Assembly: GCA_030042815.1 (NCBI GenBank)
Contig: JASHYY010000011.1
Coordinates: forward strand, 1 to 8,106
Direction of reading: 5' to 3'
Length of the DNA stretch: 8,106 nt
Origin: Thermoplasmata archaeon
Lineage (GTDB): Archaea > Thermoplasmatota > Thermoplasmata > Lutacidiplasmatales > UBA184
The position numbers and the translations under genes are program-made. Shown in pieces: positions 1 through 5,839 of this stretch. Below the pieces are notes generated by a model. It saw only the letters and a list, made by a program, of their open reading frames with translations. It had not been told where the DNA came from and did no database searches. Position 1 is the first letter of the stretch. Every line of letters starts with the position of its first letter.

Positions 1-654
1 TCGGTCATCTTCCTTCTGACGATGTACCTGCAGGGACTGCGCGGTCTCTCGCCTCTGGACGCCTCCCTCCTGCTCGTCCCCGGGTATGTCGTCGGGGCCA
101 TCGCGGGCCCGTACTTCGGGCGGCAGGTGAACCGCTTCGGCGTCCGGGCCCTGATGACCGCGGGCGTCAGCATGCTCGTGATCACCGTCCTCGGGTACTC
201 TACCCTGACCCTGACGTCGTGGCTCGGCTGGATCCCGTTGATCTCCCTCACGCAGGGGATCGGCGCCGGGATGTTCTACCCGTCGAACAGCTCGGCCATC
301 ATGAACCGGGCTCCTCCGTCGGCGCTCGGCTCGATCGGGGGGCTGCGCGGCACGCTCGGGAACATGGGGATGCTGATCAGCTTCGTCCTGACGCTGACAA
401 TCGCGTCGGCGAGCGTGCCCCGGTACGTCGCCTACGAGGTCTTCCTGGGCACGACGAACCTCGTCGGGGGGGTGGGAGGGCAGTTCCTGGACGGGATCCA
501 CGTGGCCCTGCTCGGTTCGGCCGCGATCCTCGCCGTGACGGCCCTGCTCGCGTGGTCCTCGGGGACGACGACACCGACGCCCGCGCCCCTGCCCAAGTCC
601 AAAGCGCCGGTCGAGGGAGACCGATCGCGAGTCGACCTGGACTCGAACCCCTAG
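1..654 (+). CDS. MFS transporter, DHA2 (EmrB/QacA-like) family, C-terminal part
   Basis: This is the 3' part of a proton-driven multidrug or solute exporter of the major facilitator superfamily. The reading frame is open from base 1 and ends at TAG 652-654, so the start is upstream of the window and only 217 residues are visible. About five hydrophobic segments can be seen (visible residues roughly 1-11, 21-38, 50-70, 75-97, 118-137 and 167-186, the first one cut). The pattern YLQG..G.SPL.ASLLLVPG followed by the loop GRQVNRFGVR resembles the second-half MFS motif A of 14-helix DHA2 exporters. After the last helix comes a soluble tail rich in Thr, Pro and charged residues (about residues 188-217). 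The substrate cannot be told from this part. The gene converges on the tRNA and pst genes and has no evident functional link to them. The internal ATG at 22 is not the start, because conserved helix residues precede it. Confidence 0.85.
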   Translation, partial: SVIFLLTMYLQGLRGLSPLDASLLLVPGYVVGAIAGPYFGRQVNRFGVRALMTAGVSMLVITVLGYSTLTLTSWLGWIPLISLTQGIGAGMFYPSNSSAIMNRAPPSALGSIGGLRGTLGNMGMLISFVLTLTIASASVPRYVAYEVFLGTTNLVGGVGGQFLDGIHVALLGSAAILAVTALLAWSSGTTTPTPAPLPKSKAPVEGDRSRVDLDSNP

Positions 655-656
655 GT

Positions 657-685
657 CACCCGAGTCCCGGCGCGAATTCCGGGTG
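657..685. other. Inverted repeat just after the MFS stop codon
   Basis: CACCCG (657-662) and CGGGTG (680-685) are perfect complements around a 17-nt spacer. A competing inner pair is CCCGG (666-670) with CCGGG (679-683). It begins 3 nt after the MFS stop, so it could form a hairpin in the 3' end of that mRNA. No T tract follows, and archaeal termination normally relies on T-rich stretches, so I do not call it a terminator. The rest of 655-739 shows no gene. The only terminator-like hint for the minus strand is a short pyrimidine run (TCTTTCCC, 737-730) just past the tRNA 3' end. Confidence 0.3.
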
Positions 686-739
686 TAGTATGGCGAGTGG
701 GCCCCCGCAGGAAGATGCACAGGATTGGCAGGGAAAGAT

Positions 740-838
740 GCTCCCGGCGGGATTTGAACCCGCGTTGGAGGGTTTCCTCGGCACCGAACCCGGCGCCTCG
801 AAGGCCCTCTATCCTTGGCCGGACTAGACTACGGGAGC
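740..838 (-). tRNA. tRNA-Glu (anticodon UUC), intron-containing
   Basis: The cloverleaf folds cleanly on the minus strand. The acceptor stem is GCTCCCG (838-832) with CGGGAGC (746-740). The D arm is 829-811, the anticodon stem GAGGG (809-805) with CCCTC (772-768), and the T arm GCGGG-TTCAAAT-CCCGC (763-747). The base after the acceptor stem is A73, and CCA is not encoded. Removing the 25-nt intron leaves a 74-nt tRNA with loop CCUUCGA, hence anticodon UUC. Glu identity is supported by U11-A24, U13-G22, A46 and a missing base 47, the features recognised in E. coli tRNA-Glu, although 37 here is G rather than A. Odd point: position 33 is C, where U is nearly universal. The gene lies 67 nt downstream of phoU on the same strand. 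No convincing TATA box is visible, only a weak AT-richer patch near 865-875, so it may be co-transcribed with pst or have a weak promoter. Confidence 0.93.
774..798 (-). other. Archaeal tRNA intron with canonical bulge-helix-bulge (position 37/38)
   Basis: A complete hBHBh' splice structure can be drawn for tRNA-splicing endonuclease. The anticodon stem is followed by the 4-bp central helix CCTT (804-801) with GAGG (779-776), including one T-G wobble. It is flanked by two 3-nt bulges, CG^A (800-798) and AA^A (775-773). The inner helix is GGCGCC (797-792) with GGTGCC (785-780), closed by the 6-nt loop GGGTTC (791-786). Cutting at the marked sites releases 798-774 and restores a 7-nt anticodon loop. 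The placement is the usual one for archaeal tRNA introns. It is far too short to encode an endonuclease. Confidence 0.9.
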
Positions 839-905
839 GCGGAGCCGGTGAACAGCCCGCGCGCTTGAAGTGTTGCTCCCTGCGGCCGGGGTCCGCTCGG
901 GGACG

Positions 906-1652
906 CTACTTGCGACCGCGGCCGTTCCGGCGCGGGGTCTCGAGCACGTACGGCACGAACGGATGGCGCGGCAGGTACTCCGACCGACGCTGGCCGGTCA
1001 GGGCGTAGATCGTCTTCTCCCCGATCTTGCAGGCGTTGTCCGCGATCCGCTCGAAGTGGCGCGCCACGAGGAGGTCGGCCGAGAGGCGTTGCGCGGCCGA
1101 GGGCGTCTTCACCAGCTGGTCGACGATCCGGCGGTTCGCCTCCCGGTGGAGCTGGTCGACCTCGTCGTCCCGGCGGAACAGTTCGCGGGCGAGCTCGGCC
1201 CGATCCGACGCGAGGGCCTCGATCGCCTGGTGGACCATGTCCTCGACGATCGTGTCCATCCGCTGGAGGATGTGGCGGATGTCGTCGGGCTCGTCCGCAA
1301 TGTCGGTCGTCGTGATCCGGGCCATGTCGAAGCCGAGACGCCCGATCCGGTCGAGGTGGGTCGTGATCTTGAGGAGGGCGGCGGCCGTTCGCAGGTCGAT
1401 CGCGGTCGGCTGGCGCAGGACGAGGAACGAGATCACCGCGTGTTCCATGTCCTCGTCGTTCCGGTCGAGCTGGGTGTCCCGGTCGAGGACCTTCTGGGCC
1501 GCTTCGAGGTCGCCGGCCTCGAACGCCTTCCAGCCGTCGTGGAACATCTCGAAGGCCCACTCGCCCATCTCGACCGCCCGCTGTTTCAGGTGGCGGATCT
1601 CGAGGTCGTAGCCGACCCGGATCTTCGGGGCCGGCGGGGGATTGTCGTTCAT
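906..1652 (-). CDS. phoU: PhoU, phosphate transport system accessory/regulatory protein
   Basis: PhoU is a cytoplasmic helical protein that restrains PstSCAB uptake and, in bacteria, links it to phosphate signalling. This protein has 248 residues, slightly longer than the usual 215-240, with a short basic tail (ending RRNGRGRK). The two tandem three-helix bundles are both visible. The first carries THLDRIGRLGFDMAR (98-112). The second carries RDDEVDQLHREANRRIVDQL (161-180) and ARHFERIADNACKIGE (197-212), the acidic motifs that bind metal clusters in this family. The ATG at 1652 is chosen because it overlaps the pstB stop as ATGA and has a strong ribosome site GGGAGG (1663-1658) 5 nt upstream; reading further upstream would run far into pstB. 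It is the last protein gene of the pst operon and ends at TAG. No DNA-binding domain is fused to it, unlike some archaeal PhoU regulators. Confidence 0.95.
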   Translation of the reverse strand: MNDNPPPAPKIRVGYDLEIRHLKQRAVEMGEWAFEMFHDGWKAFEAGDLEAAQKVLDRDTQLDRNDEDMEHAVISFLVLRQPTAIDLRTAAALLKITTHLDRIGRLGFDMARITTTDIADEPDDIRHILQRMDTIVEDMVHQAIEALASDRAELARELFRRDDEVDQLHREANRRIVDQLVKTPSAAQRLSADLLVARHFERIADNACKIGEKTIYALTGQRRSEYLPRHPFVPYVLETPRRNGRGRK

Positions 1653-2407
1653 CCGAACCTCCCGGTGATGTACTGTTCCGTAAGGCGTTCCCGGGGTCGC
1701 TCGAAGAGGTCCTCGGTGGGGGCGAACTCGATCAGCCCCCCGAGGTAGAAGAACGCCGTGTAGTCGGCGACGCGCGCGGCCTGCTGCAGGTTGTGGGTCA
1801 CGATCACCACCGTGTAGTCCTTTTTCAGTTGCCCGATCAGCTCCTCGATCTTCGTGGTCGCGAGCGGGTCGAGCGCGGAGCAGGGCTCGTCCATCAGCAG
1901 CACTTCGGGGTTCGCCGCGAGCGCCCGGGCGATGCACAGGCGCTGCTGCTGCCCGCCCGAGAGGGAGGTCGCGGGCGTGTCGACCCGGTCCTTCACCTCG
2001 TCCCAGAGGGCGGCCTGCTGCAGGCTGCGGACGACGGCGGCGTCCACGTAGTCCCGGGGGTGTCGGCCGTTGAAGCGAAGGGCCGCGCTGACGTTGTTGT
2101 AGATCGACATCGTCGCGAACGGGTTCGGTTTCTGGAAGACCATCCCGATGCGTCGGCGCACCCGGACCGGGTCCTCCGAGTAGATGTCCTCGCCGTCCAG
2201 CAGCACCTTCCCTTCCACCCGGGTGCGCGGAGCGGTCTCGTGCATCCGGTTGAGGCAGCGGATGAAGGTCGACTTCCCGCAGCCCGAGGGACCGATGATC
2301 GCGGTCACCCGGCGGTCGGGGAATTCGAGCGAGATGTCCCGGATCGCGGGCTTCTCCCCGTAGTACGCGGTCAGCTGCTCGGACTTGAGTTTCACCGCGC
2401 CCATCAT
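1649..2407 (-). CDS. pstB: PstB, phosphate ABC transporter ATP-binding protein
   Basis: This is the ATPase subunit that powers phosphate import by PstSCAB, acting as a dimer on the inner face of the membrane. At 252 residues it has the typical length, and every ABC motif is intact: Walker A GPSGCGKST (39-47), Q-loop Q92, signature LSGGQQQR (149-156), Walker B VLLMDEP (169-175), D-loop SALD (177-180) and H-loop H205. The stretch RCLNRM after Walker A is typical of PstB within the ABC family. The protein starts with two consecutive Met codons (2407 and 2404). A GGAGGAG ribosome-site candidate (2429-2423) lies inside the end of pstA, rather far from either ATG. The gap from the pstA stop is 10 nt, and the TGA stop overlaps the phoU start by 4 nt, which suggests coupled translation. 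Confidence 0.97.
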   Translation of the reverse strand: MMGAVKLKSEQLTAYYGEKPAIRDISLEFPDRRVTAIIGPSGCGKSTFIRCLNRMHETAPRTRVEGKVLLDGEDIYSEDPVRVRRRIGMVFQKPNPFATMSIYNNVSAALRFNGRHPRDYVDAAVVRSLQQAALWDEVKDRVDTPATSLSGGQQQRLCIARALAANPEVLLMDEPCSALDPLATTKIEELIGQLKKDYTVVIVTHNLQQAARVADYTAFFYLGGLIEFAPTEDLFERPRERLTEQYITGRFG

Positions 2408-2417
2408 GGACGTCCGG

Positions 2418-3296
2418 TCACGCTCCTCCGGCCATCTGGCGTCCCAATCGGTGGATCATGTAGCGCGAGGCGACGTTCACGATGAGGATGGCGGCCAGCA
2501 GGAAAAGGGTGGCTCCCCACGCGACCTTCTGCTGATTCGAGTAGGGGCTCAGCGCGAAGTCGTAGATGAGGAGGGGCAGTGCGGCCACCGGCTGGTTGAA
2601 CCCGTGGAAGTAGAGGTTCGAGCCGAGCGCCGTGAAGAGCAGGGGCGCGGCCTCCCCCGACGCCCGCATGACGGCGAGGAGCACGCCGGTGGCGACCCCC
2701 GGCAGGGCGGCGACGAGGACGATGCGCAGGGTCGCCTTCCACTTCGAGATCCCCAGGGCGAGCGCCGCCTCGCGGATGCTGTTCGGGACCGTGCGCAGGG
2801 CCTCCTCCGTCGTCCGCGTGACGATGGGGATCATGATCGCCGAGAGCGCGAGGCCGCCGGTGATGGCGCTGTACGTGATCGAGGGGTAGTAGACGAAGTA
2901 GCCGAAGATGAACGCCCCCATGATGATGGAGGGGACCCCGGTGAGGACGTCCGCCGTGAAGCTGATCGCGCGGCCGAGGCCCCGGGAGCGGTACTCCGAC
3001 GCGAAGATGGCGGCGAGCACCCCGACCGGGACGGCGATGAGCGAGGCGAGCCCGACGAGGATGACCGTCCCCTCGATGTCGGGACCGATCCCGACGGTCG
3101 CGCACTGCACGACCGAACAGGCGTTCGGGGGCACGGCCGTGAGGAAGCGTACTTGGAAGAGCACCCCTCCGCCGCGGATCGCCGCCGAGTAGATGATGCT
3201 CACGAGCGGGTAGAGCGCGGCGACCACGCACAGGCCGGTCAGGACGGCGATGGAGTGGCTCAGGAACTTGCGGCGGGCCGGCCGGTCGAACCTCAT
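2418..3296 (-). CDS. pstA: PstA, phosphate ABC transporter permease
   Basis: PstA is one of the two membrane subunits of the phosphate importer, paired with PstC. It has 292 residues. About six hydrophobic segments are apparent, beginning near residues 15-38 and 75-98 and ending near 265-285. The cytoplasmic EAA loop that docks onto PstB is EAALALGISKWKATLRIV (176-193), followed by RASGEAAPLLF (211-221), a conserved PstA pattern. The ATG at 3296 overlaps the pstC stop as ATGA, and no good Shine-Dalgarno sequence precedes it, so translation is probably coupled to pstC. Two cysteines five residues apart (C60 and C65) sit in the first external loop, NACSVVQC, and could form a disulfide. A long frame continues upstream of the ATG, but it is only the reverse shadow of pstC. 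Confidence 0.95.
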   Translation of the reverse strand: MRFDRPARRKFLSHSIAVLTGLCVVAALYPLVSIIYSAAIRGGGVLFQVRFLTAVPPNACSVVQCATVGIGPDIEGTVILVGLASLIAVPVGVLAAIFASEYRSRGLGRAISFTADVLTGVPSIIMGAFIFGYFVYYPSITYSAITGGLALSAIMIPIVTRTTEEALRTVPNSIREAALALGISKWKATLRIVLVAALPGVATGVLLAVMRASGEAAPLLFTALGSNLYFHGFNQPVAALPLLIYDFALSPYSNQQKVAWGATLFLLAAILIVNVASRYMIHRLGRQMAGGA

Positions 3297-4267
3297 AGGG
3301 TGATCGGTCCCCCGGTCTTCGTGACCCGCCAGACCAGGAGGCGGGCCGCCACGTTCACGGCGAGGGAGATCGCCAGGAGGACGAGGCCGCACTCGAGGAT
3401 CGCCGCCGTCTGCAGGGGTCCCGAGCTGCTGAGCAGCTCGTTCGCGATCAGGCTCGAGATCGTTTGGCCCGGGGAAAGGAGGGAGGTCGGGACCTTGTCG
3501 ACGTTCCCGACCACCATCGTGACCGCCATCGTCTCGCCGAGCGCGCGGCCGAGGCCTAGGATCGTGCCCCCGAGGATCCCCGAGCGGGCGTACGGGATCA
3601 TCGCGGTCCGCGTCGTCTCCCAGTTCGTCGCGCCGAGGCTCAGCGCCGCCTCCTTCTGGGCGTCCGGCACGGCGAGCAGGGTATCCCGGCTCACCGCGCA
3701 GATGGTCGGAATGATCATCACCGAGAGGATCAGGCCGGCCGTGAGCACGTCGAGACCGTACGCGGGGCCGTTGAACAGCCCGGTCCAGCCGAGGTTCGTC
3801 TTGAGCGCCGGCTCCACCACCGTCTCCATGTACGGGTGGATGACGTAGAGGCCCCAGAGGCCGTAGATCACCGAGGGGATGGCGGCAAGCAGCTCGACCG
3901 CGGTCCCGACCGGTCCGCGGAGGAACCGCGGGGCCTGGGTCGTGACGAAGATCGCGGCGCCGAGCGCGACGGGGAACGCGATGAGGAGCGCGATGCCGCT
4001 CGTGATGAGGGTTCCCGCGACGAACGGCACCACGCCAAAGATCTGGTGGTCCGGATCCCACGTCGTCCCGTAGAGGAAGCCCCAGCCGAACCGGTGGAAC
4101 GACTGCTGCGCTCCGTTCGCGAGAACCGCGACGATCCCGAGGGCGAGGCCGAGGATTCCTACGCCGATCGCCGCAATGATGCCGACGAAGACCCGGTCCG
4201 GCCAGCGCGGGACTTTCTTAGCGATGGGCGCGGTGGAAGTAGGTGGGGAAGGGGTTGTCGACTCCAT
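3293..4267 (-). CDS. pstC: PstC, phosphate ABC transporter permease
   Basis: PstC is the second channel-forming subunit of the phosphate importer. It has 324 residues, usual for the family. A Ser/Thr/Pro-rich cytoplasmic N-terminus (1-22) precedes the first helix (about 26-50). The external segment GTTWDPDHQIFGVVPFVAGTL (67-87) is characteristic of PstC. The EAA loop EAALSLGATNWETT (206-219) and the following GLGRALGETMAV (238-249) are well conserved. A ribosome site GGTGA (4279-4275) lies 7 nt before the ATG at 4267. The gene follows pstS by 30 nt, and its TGA overlaps the pstA ATG. The order S-C-A-B-U is the standard one across prokaryotes. Confidence 0.96.
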   Translation of the reverse strand: MESTTPSPPTSTAPIAKKVPRWPDRVFVGIIAAIGVGILGLALGIVAVLANGAQQSFHRFGWGFLYGTTWDPDHQIFGVVPFVAGTLITSGIALLIAFPVALGAAIFVTTQAPRFLRGPVGTAVELLAAIPSVIYGLWGLYVIHPYMETVVEPALKTNLGWTGLFNGPAYGLDVLTAGLILSVMIIPTICAVSRDTLLAVPDAQKEAALSLGATNWETTRTAMIPYARSGILGGTILGLGRALGETMAVTMVVGNVDKVPTSLLSPGQTISSLIANELLSSSGPLQTAAILECGLVLLAISLAVNVAARLLVWRVTKTGGPITL

Positions 4268-4297
4268 GCCGTGTTCACCGACCAGAGCAACCGAGGC

Positions 4298-5539
4298 CTA
4301 CGTGGGGGCTCCGCCACCCGACGGCACGCACGTCGGGACCGCCGCGCCGTTGAACGTCATCGAGTTGATGGTCGTGTTCGAGTTCGCGACCACGGACGCC
4401 GGTAGCGGCGCGTAGTAGAGGTCGCCCGACCAGGTCTGACCCGTCGTGATCGCCCAGTGCAGGAAGTCGACCAGGTTCTCCGCGTTGTTCAGCGTGTAGC
4501 TGCTGTACGCCGCGCTGAGGTTCTGGTAGACCAGCAAGTACGTGAGCGAGGTGATCGGGTAGGTCGTGTTCCCCGGAGCGTTGAGGAACGAGACGTTGTA
4601 CCAGCTCTGGCTTCCGCTCGGGAGCGTCTGGACGGTCGCGGTGAGCGCTTCCTCGGTGTTGGCGACCGAAGCCCGGATGAAGTGGCCCGTCGGGTTCTCG
4701 ACCAGGCCGATTCCTACCCCGGAGGCCGAGTTCAGCGCGTAGTTCAGGTCGACGTACCCGAGTGCGTCGGGGGTCGTTCCGACCGTCGTGGCCTCGCCCC
4801 CGTTCCCCGAGGCGCTCGTGCCGGGCAGGCCGGTCGGCCAGGCCGGGTTCTTCCCGTAGGTGGAGTTCCAGTACGGGTTCTCCGCGGAGAGGAAGCTCGT
4901 GAAGATGAACGTCGTCCCGCTCCCACCCGTCCGGTAGACGGGCACGATCGTGGCCGACGGCAGCTTCGCGGTCGGGTTCAGCGCCTGCAGCGCGGTGTTG
5001 TTCCAGTTCGTGATCTGGCCGTCGAACATCTGCGCCAGAACGGAGCCGTTGAAGTTCAGGGTCAGGCCGGGCAGGTTGTAGATCGGCACCACGCCGCCCG
5101 CCGCTTCGGGCAGGGTCACGAGACCCGGGACGGCGGCCAGCTGGGCCGTCGTCAGCGGATAGTCGCTGGCGCCGAAATCGACGACCTTGTCGGTGATCGC
5201 CGAGACGCCCGAAGAACTACCGGCCGAGTCGTAGGTCACAATGGAGCCCGTCCAGTACGACGTGCCCCACTGGTCCATCAACGGGGCGACGAGCGTCGAC
5301 CCCTCGCCCTTCAGCGAGCCGGCCGACGGAAGCGTGCATCCGGTCGTTCCCTTGCCTCCCGAGCTCGAGGTCTTGAACCATCCGGCCGCGTAACCAAGGC
5401 CGACGATCAGGATGATCACGACCACGACCGCGACGACCGCGATCAAGGCTCCCCGGCCGCGCTGCTGCCGCTGGATGACGGGCGGCGCGGACGACGGGGC
5501 GGTCCCAGGCGCATTCGTATCTGTCCCACTGCTGCTCAT
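4298..5539 (-). CDS. pstS: PstS, membrane-anchored phosphate-binding protein
   Basis: PstS captures phosphate outside the cell and hands it to PstC/PstA. It has 413 residues. A hydrophilic N-terminus (1-30, ending RQQRGRG) is followed by one strongly hydrophobic helix (about 31-55) and a Ser/Gly linker, so it is probably tethered by an uncleaved N-terminal helix. The binding domain shows GEGSTLVAPLM (78-88), YDSAGSSSG (103-111), FGASDYPL (122-129) and RTGGSGTT (203-210), corresponding to the phosphate-contact Ser, Asp and Arg..SGT residues of known PstS proteins. There are seven N-x-S/T sequons, all in the external domain (N164, N180, N225, N315, N324, N340, N388), suggesting N-glycosylation. 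The only two cysteines, C68 and C404, bracket the domain. The ATG at 5539 has GGAGG (5547-5543) 3 nt upstream, a short spacing. It is the first gene of the operon. Confidence 0.95.
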   Translation of the reverse strand: MSSSGTDTNAPGTAPSSAPPVIQRQQRGRGALIAVVAVVVVIILIVGLGYAAGWFKTSSSGGKGTTGCTLPSAGSLKGEGSTLVAPLMDQWGTSYWTGSIVTYDSAGSSSGVSAITDKVVDFGASDYPLTTAQLAAVPGLVTLPEAAGGVVPIYNLPGLTLNFNGSVLAQMFDGQITNWNNTALQALNPTAKLPSATIVPVYRTGGSGTTFIFTSFLSAENPYWNSTYGKNPAWPTGLPGTSASGNGGEATTVGTTPDALGYVDLNYALNSASGVGIGLVENPTGHFIRASVANTEEALTATVQTLPSGSQSWYNVSFLNAPGNTTYPITSLTYLLVYQNLSAAYSSYTLNNAENLVDFLHWAITTGQTWSGDLYYAPLPASVVANSNTTINSMTFNGAAVPTCVPSGGGAPT

Positions 5540-5715
5540 TTTCCTCCGTTTAGGCGGTCCCGGTCGAACGAATCGCCCCGGCGTGGGTCGCCCGGTGCGC
5601 GAGGGTCGTAGGCTCCGACCCCGCTCGGCGAGGGCGGCGCGCCGGTCGATCCCCGGCCCAACCGTGGGGGCCTCCGAGTTCTGCGGGAGTCACCGGAGCG
5701 GACCACCGGTCGAGG
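5540..5715 (-). other. GC-rich 5' leader region of the pst operon
   Basis: If transcription starts about 25 nt downstream of the TATA-like element at 5718-5725, the pstS mRNA carries a leader of about 150 nt. I see no gene in this stretch. It contains one possible hairpin, GGGTCG (5603-5608) with CGACCC (5616-5621) around a 7-nt loop, and the pstS ribosome site (5547-5543). No known riboswitch or phosphate box is recognisable by eye. The leader is long for an archaeal gene and could have a regulatory fold, but its repeated short words are common throughout this GC-rich DNA. Confidence 0.4.
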
Positions 5716-5760
5716 CGATATATAGCAAATCCTCGTAGCCTATATTCTACTCTATAGTTG
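5716..5760. promoter_or_regulatory. AT-rich divergent promoter island between pstS and truA
   Basis: This is the most AT-rich patch in the window and lies between divergent genes. It contains GATATATAG (5717-5725), CTATATT (5740-5746) and the palindrome CTATAG (5752-5757). Read on the minus strand, CTATATATC (5725-5717) is a good archaeal TATA-box candidate for pstS, predicting a start near 5695. On the plus strand, TATATTCTA (5741-5749) or CTATAG would place a truA start near 5770-5780. ATATAG (5720-5725) and CTATAT (5740-5745) are perfect inverted copies with centres 20 bp apart, so they could equally be an operator overlapping both promoters. The promoter role is inferred from composition and position. 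Confidence 0.65.
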
Positions 5761-5773
5761 TGTGGTTGCTAGG

Positions 5774-5797
5774 CGTTGTCAACGACCCTGTGGGTCG
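5774..5797. repeat. Two adjacent inverted repeats upstream of truA
   Basis: CGTTG-T-CAACG (5774-5784) is an 11-bp near-perfect palindrome. It shares its last two bases with CGACCC-TGT-GGGTCG (5783-5797), a 6-bp stem with a 3-nt loop. They lie between the promoter island and the truA coding region, so they would fall in the truA leader or around its transcription start. They could be an operator and an mRNA hairpin, or chance. If truA began at the alternative ATG 5804, the hairpin would end only 6 nt before the start codon. Confidence 0.35.
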
Positions 5798-5839
5798 CTC
5801 CGCATGGCTCAAAGGGCCCGCGGACCGTCGGCCCGGGCG

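Noticed and set aside
740..838. tRNA read as a pseudogene because of the extra bases in its anticodon loop
   Set aside because: The extra bases form a full bulge-helix-bulge intron at the canonical site, and all other arms pair perfectly.
1653..1937. N-terminal extension of phoU into pstB
   Set aside because: The extra residues are Arg/Ala/Gly-rich shadow sequence of pstB. The ATG at 1652 has a strong ribosome site and the ATGA overlap.
2385..3848. A 487-residue open frame on the plus strand opposite pstC, pstA and the start of pstB
   Set aside because: Its translation is dominated by Arg, Asp, Glu and Gly with no recognisable domain. It is the antisense of well-conserved pst genes, and GC-rich DNA leaves such frames open by codon bias.
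4457..5611. A 384-residue plus-strand frame opposite pstS
   Set aside because: It is rich in Arg, Val and Gly with no domain or ribosome site. The opposite strand encodes an unmistakable PstS.
5560..5713. Three copies of the 8-mer CCGGTCGA upstream of pstS (5560, 5642, 5706) as possible regulator sites
   Set aside because: The same word occurs repeatedly in coding DNA here (for example near 607, 1461 and 3282), so it reflects composition and codon use rather than an operator.
5603..5797. CGACCC/GGGTCG inverted repeats on both sides of the pst/truA promoter as matched operators
   Set aside because: The hexamer and its complement recur elsewhere (including a GGGTCGACCC palindrome inside hps-rraA near 6732), and the two repeats differ in arm order and spacing.
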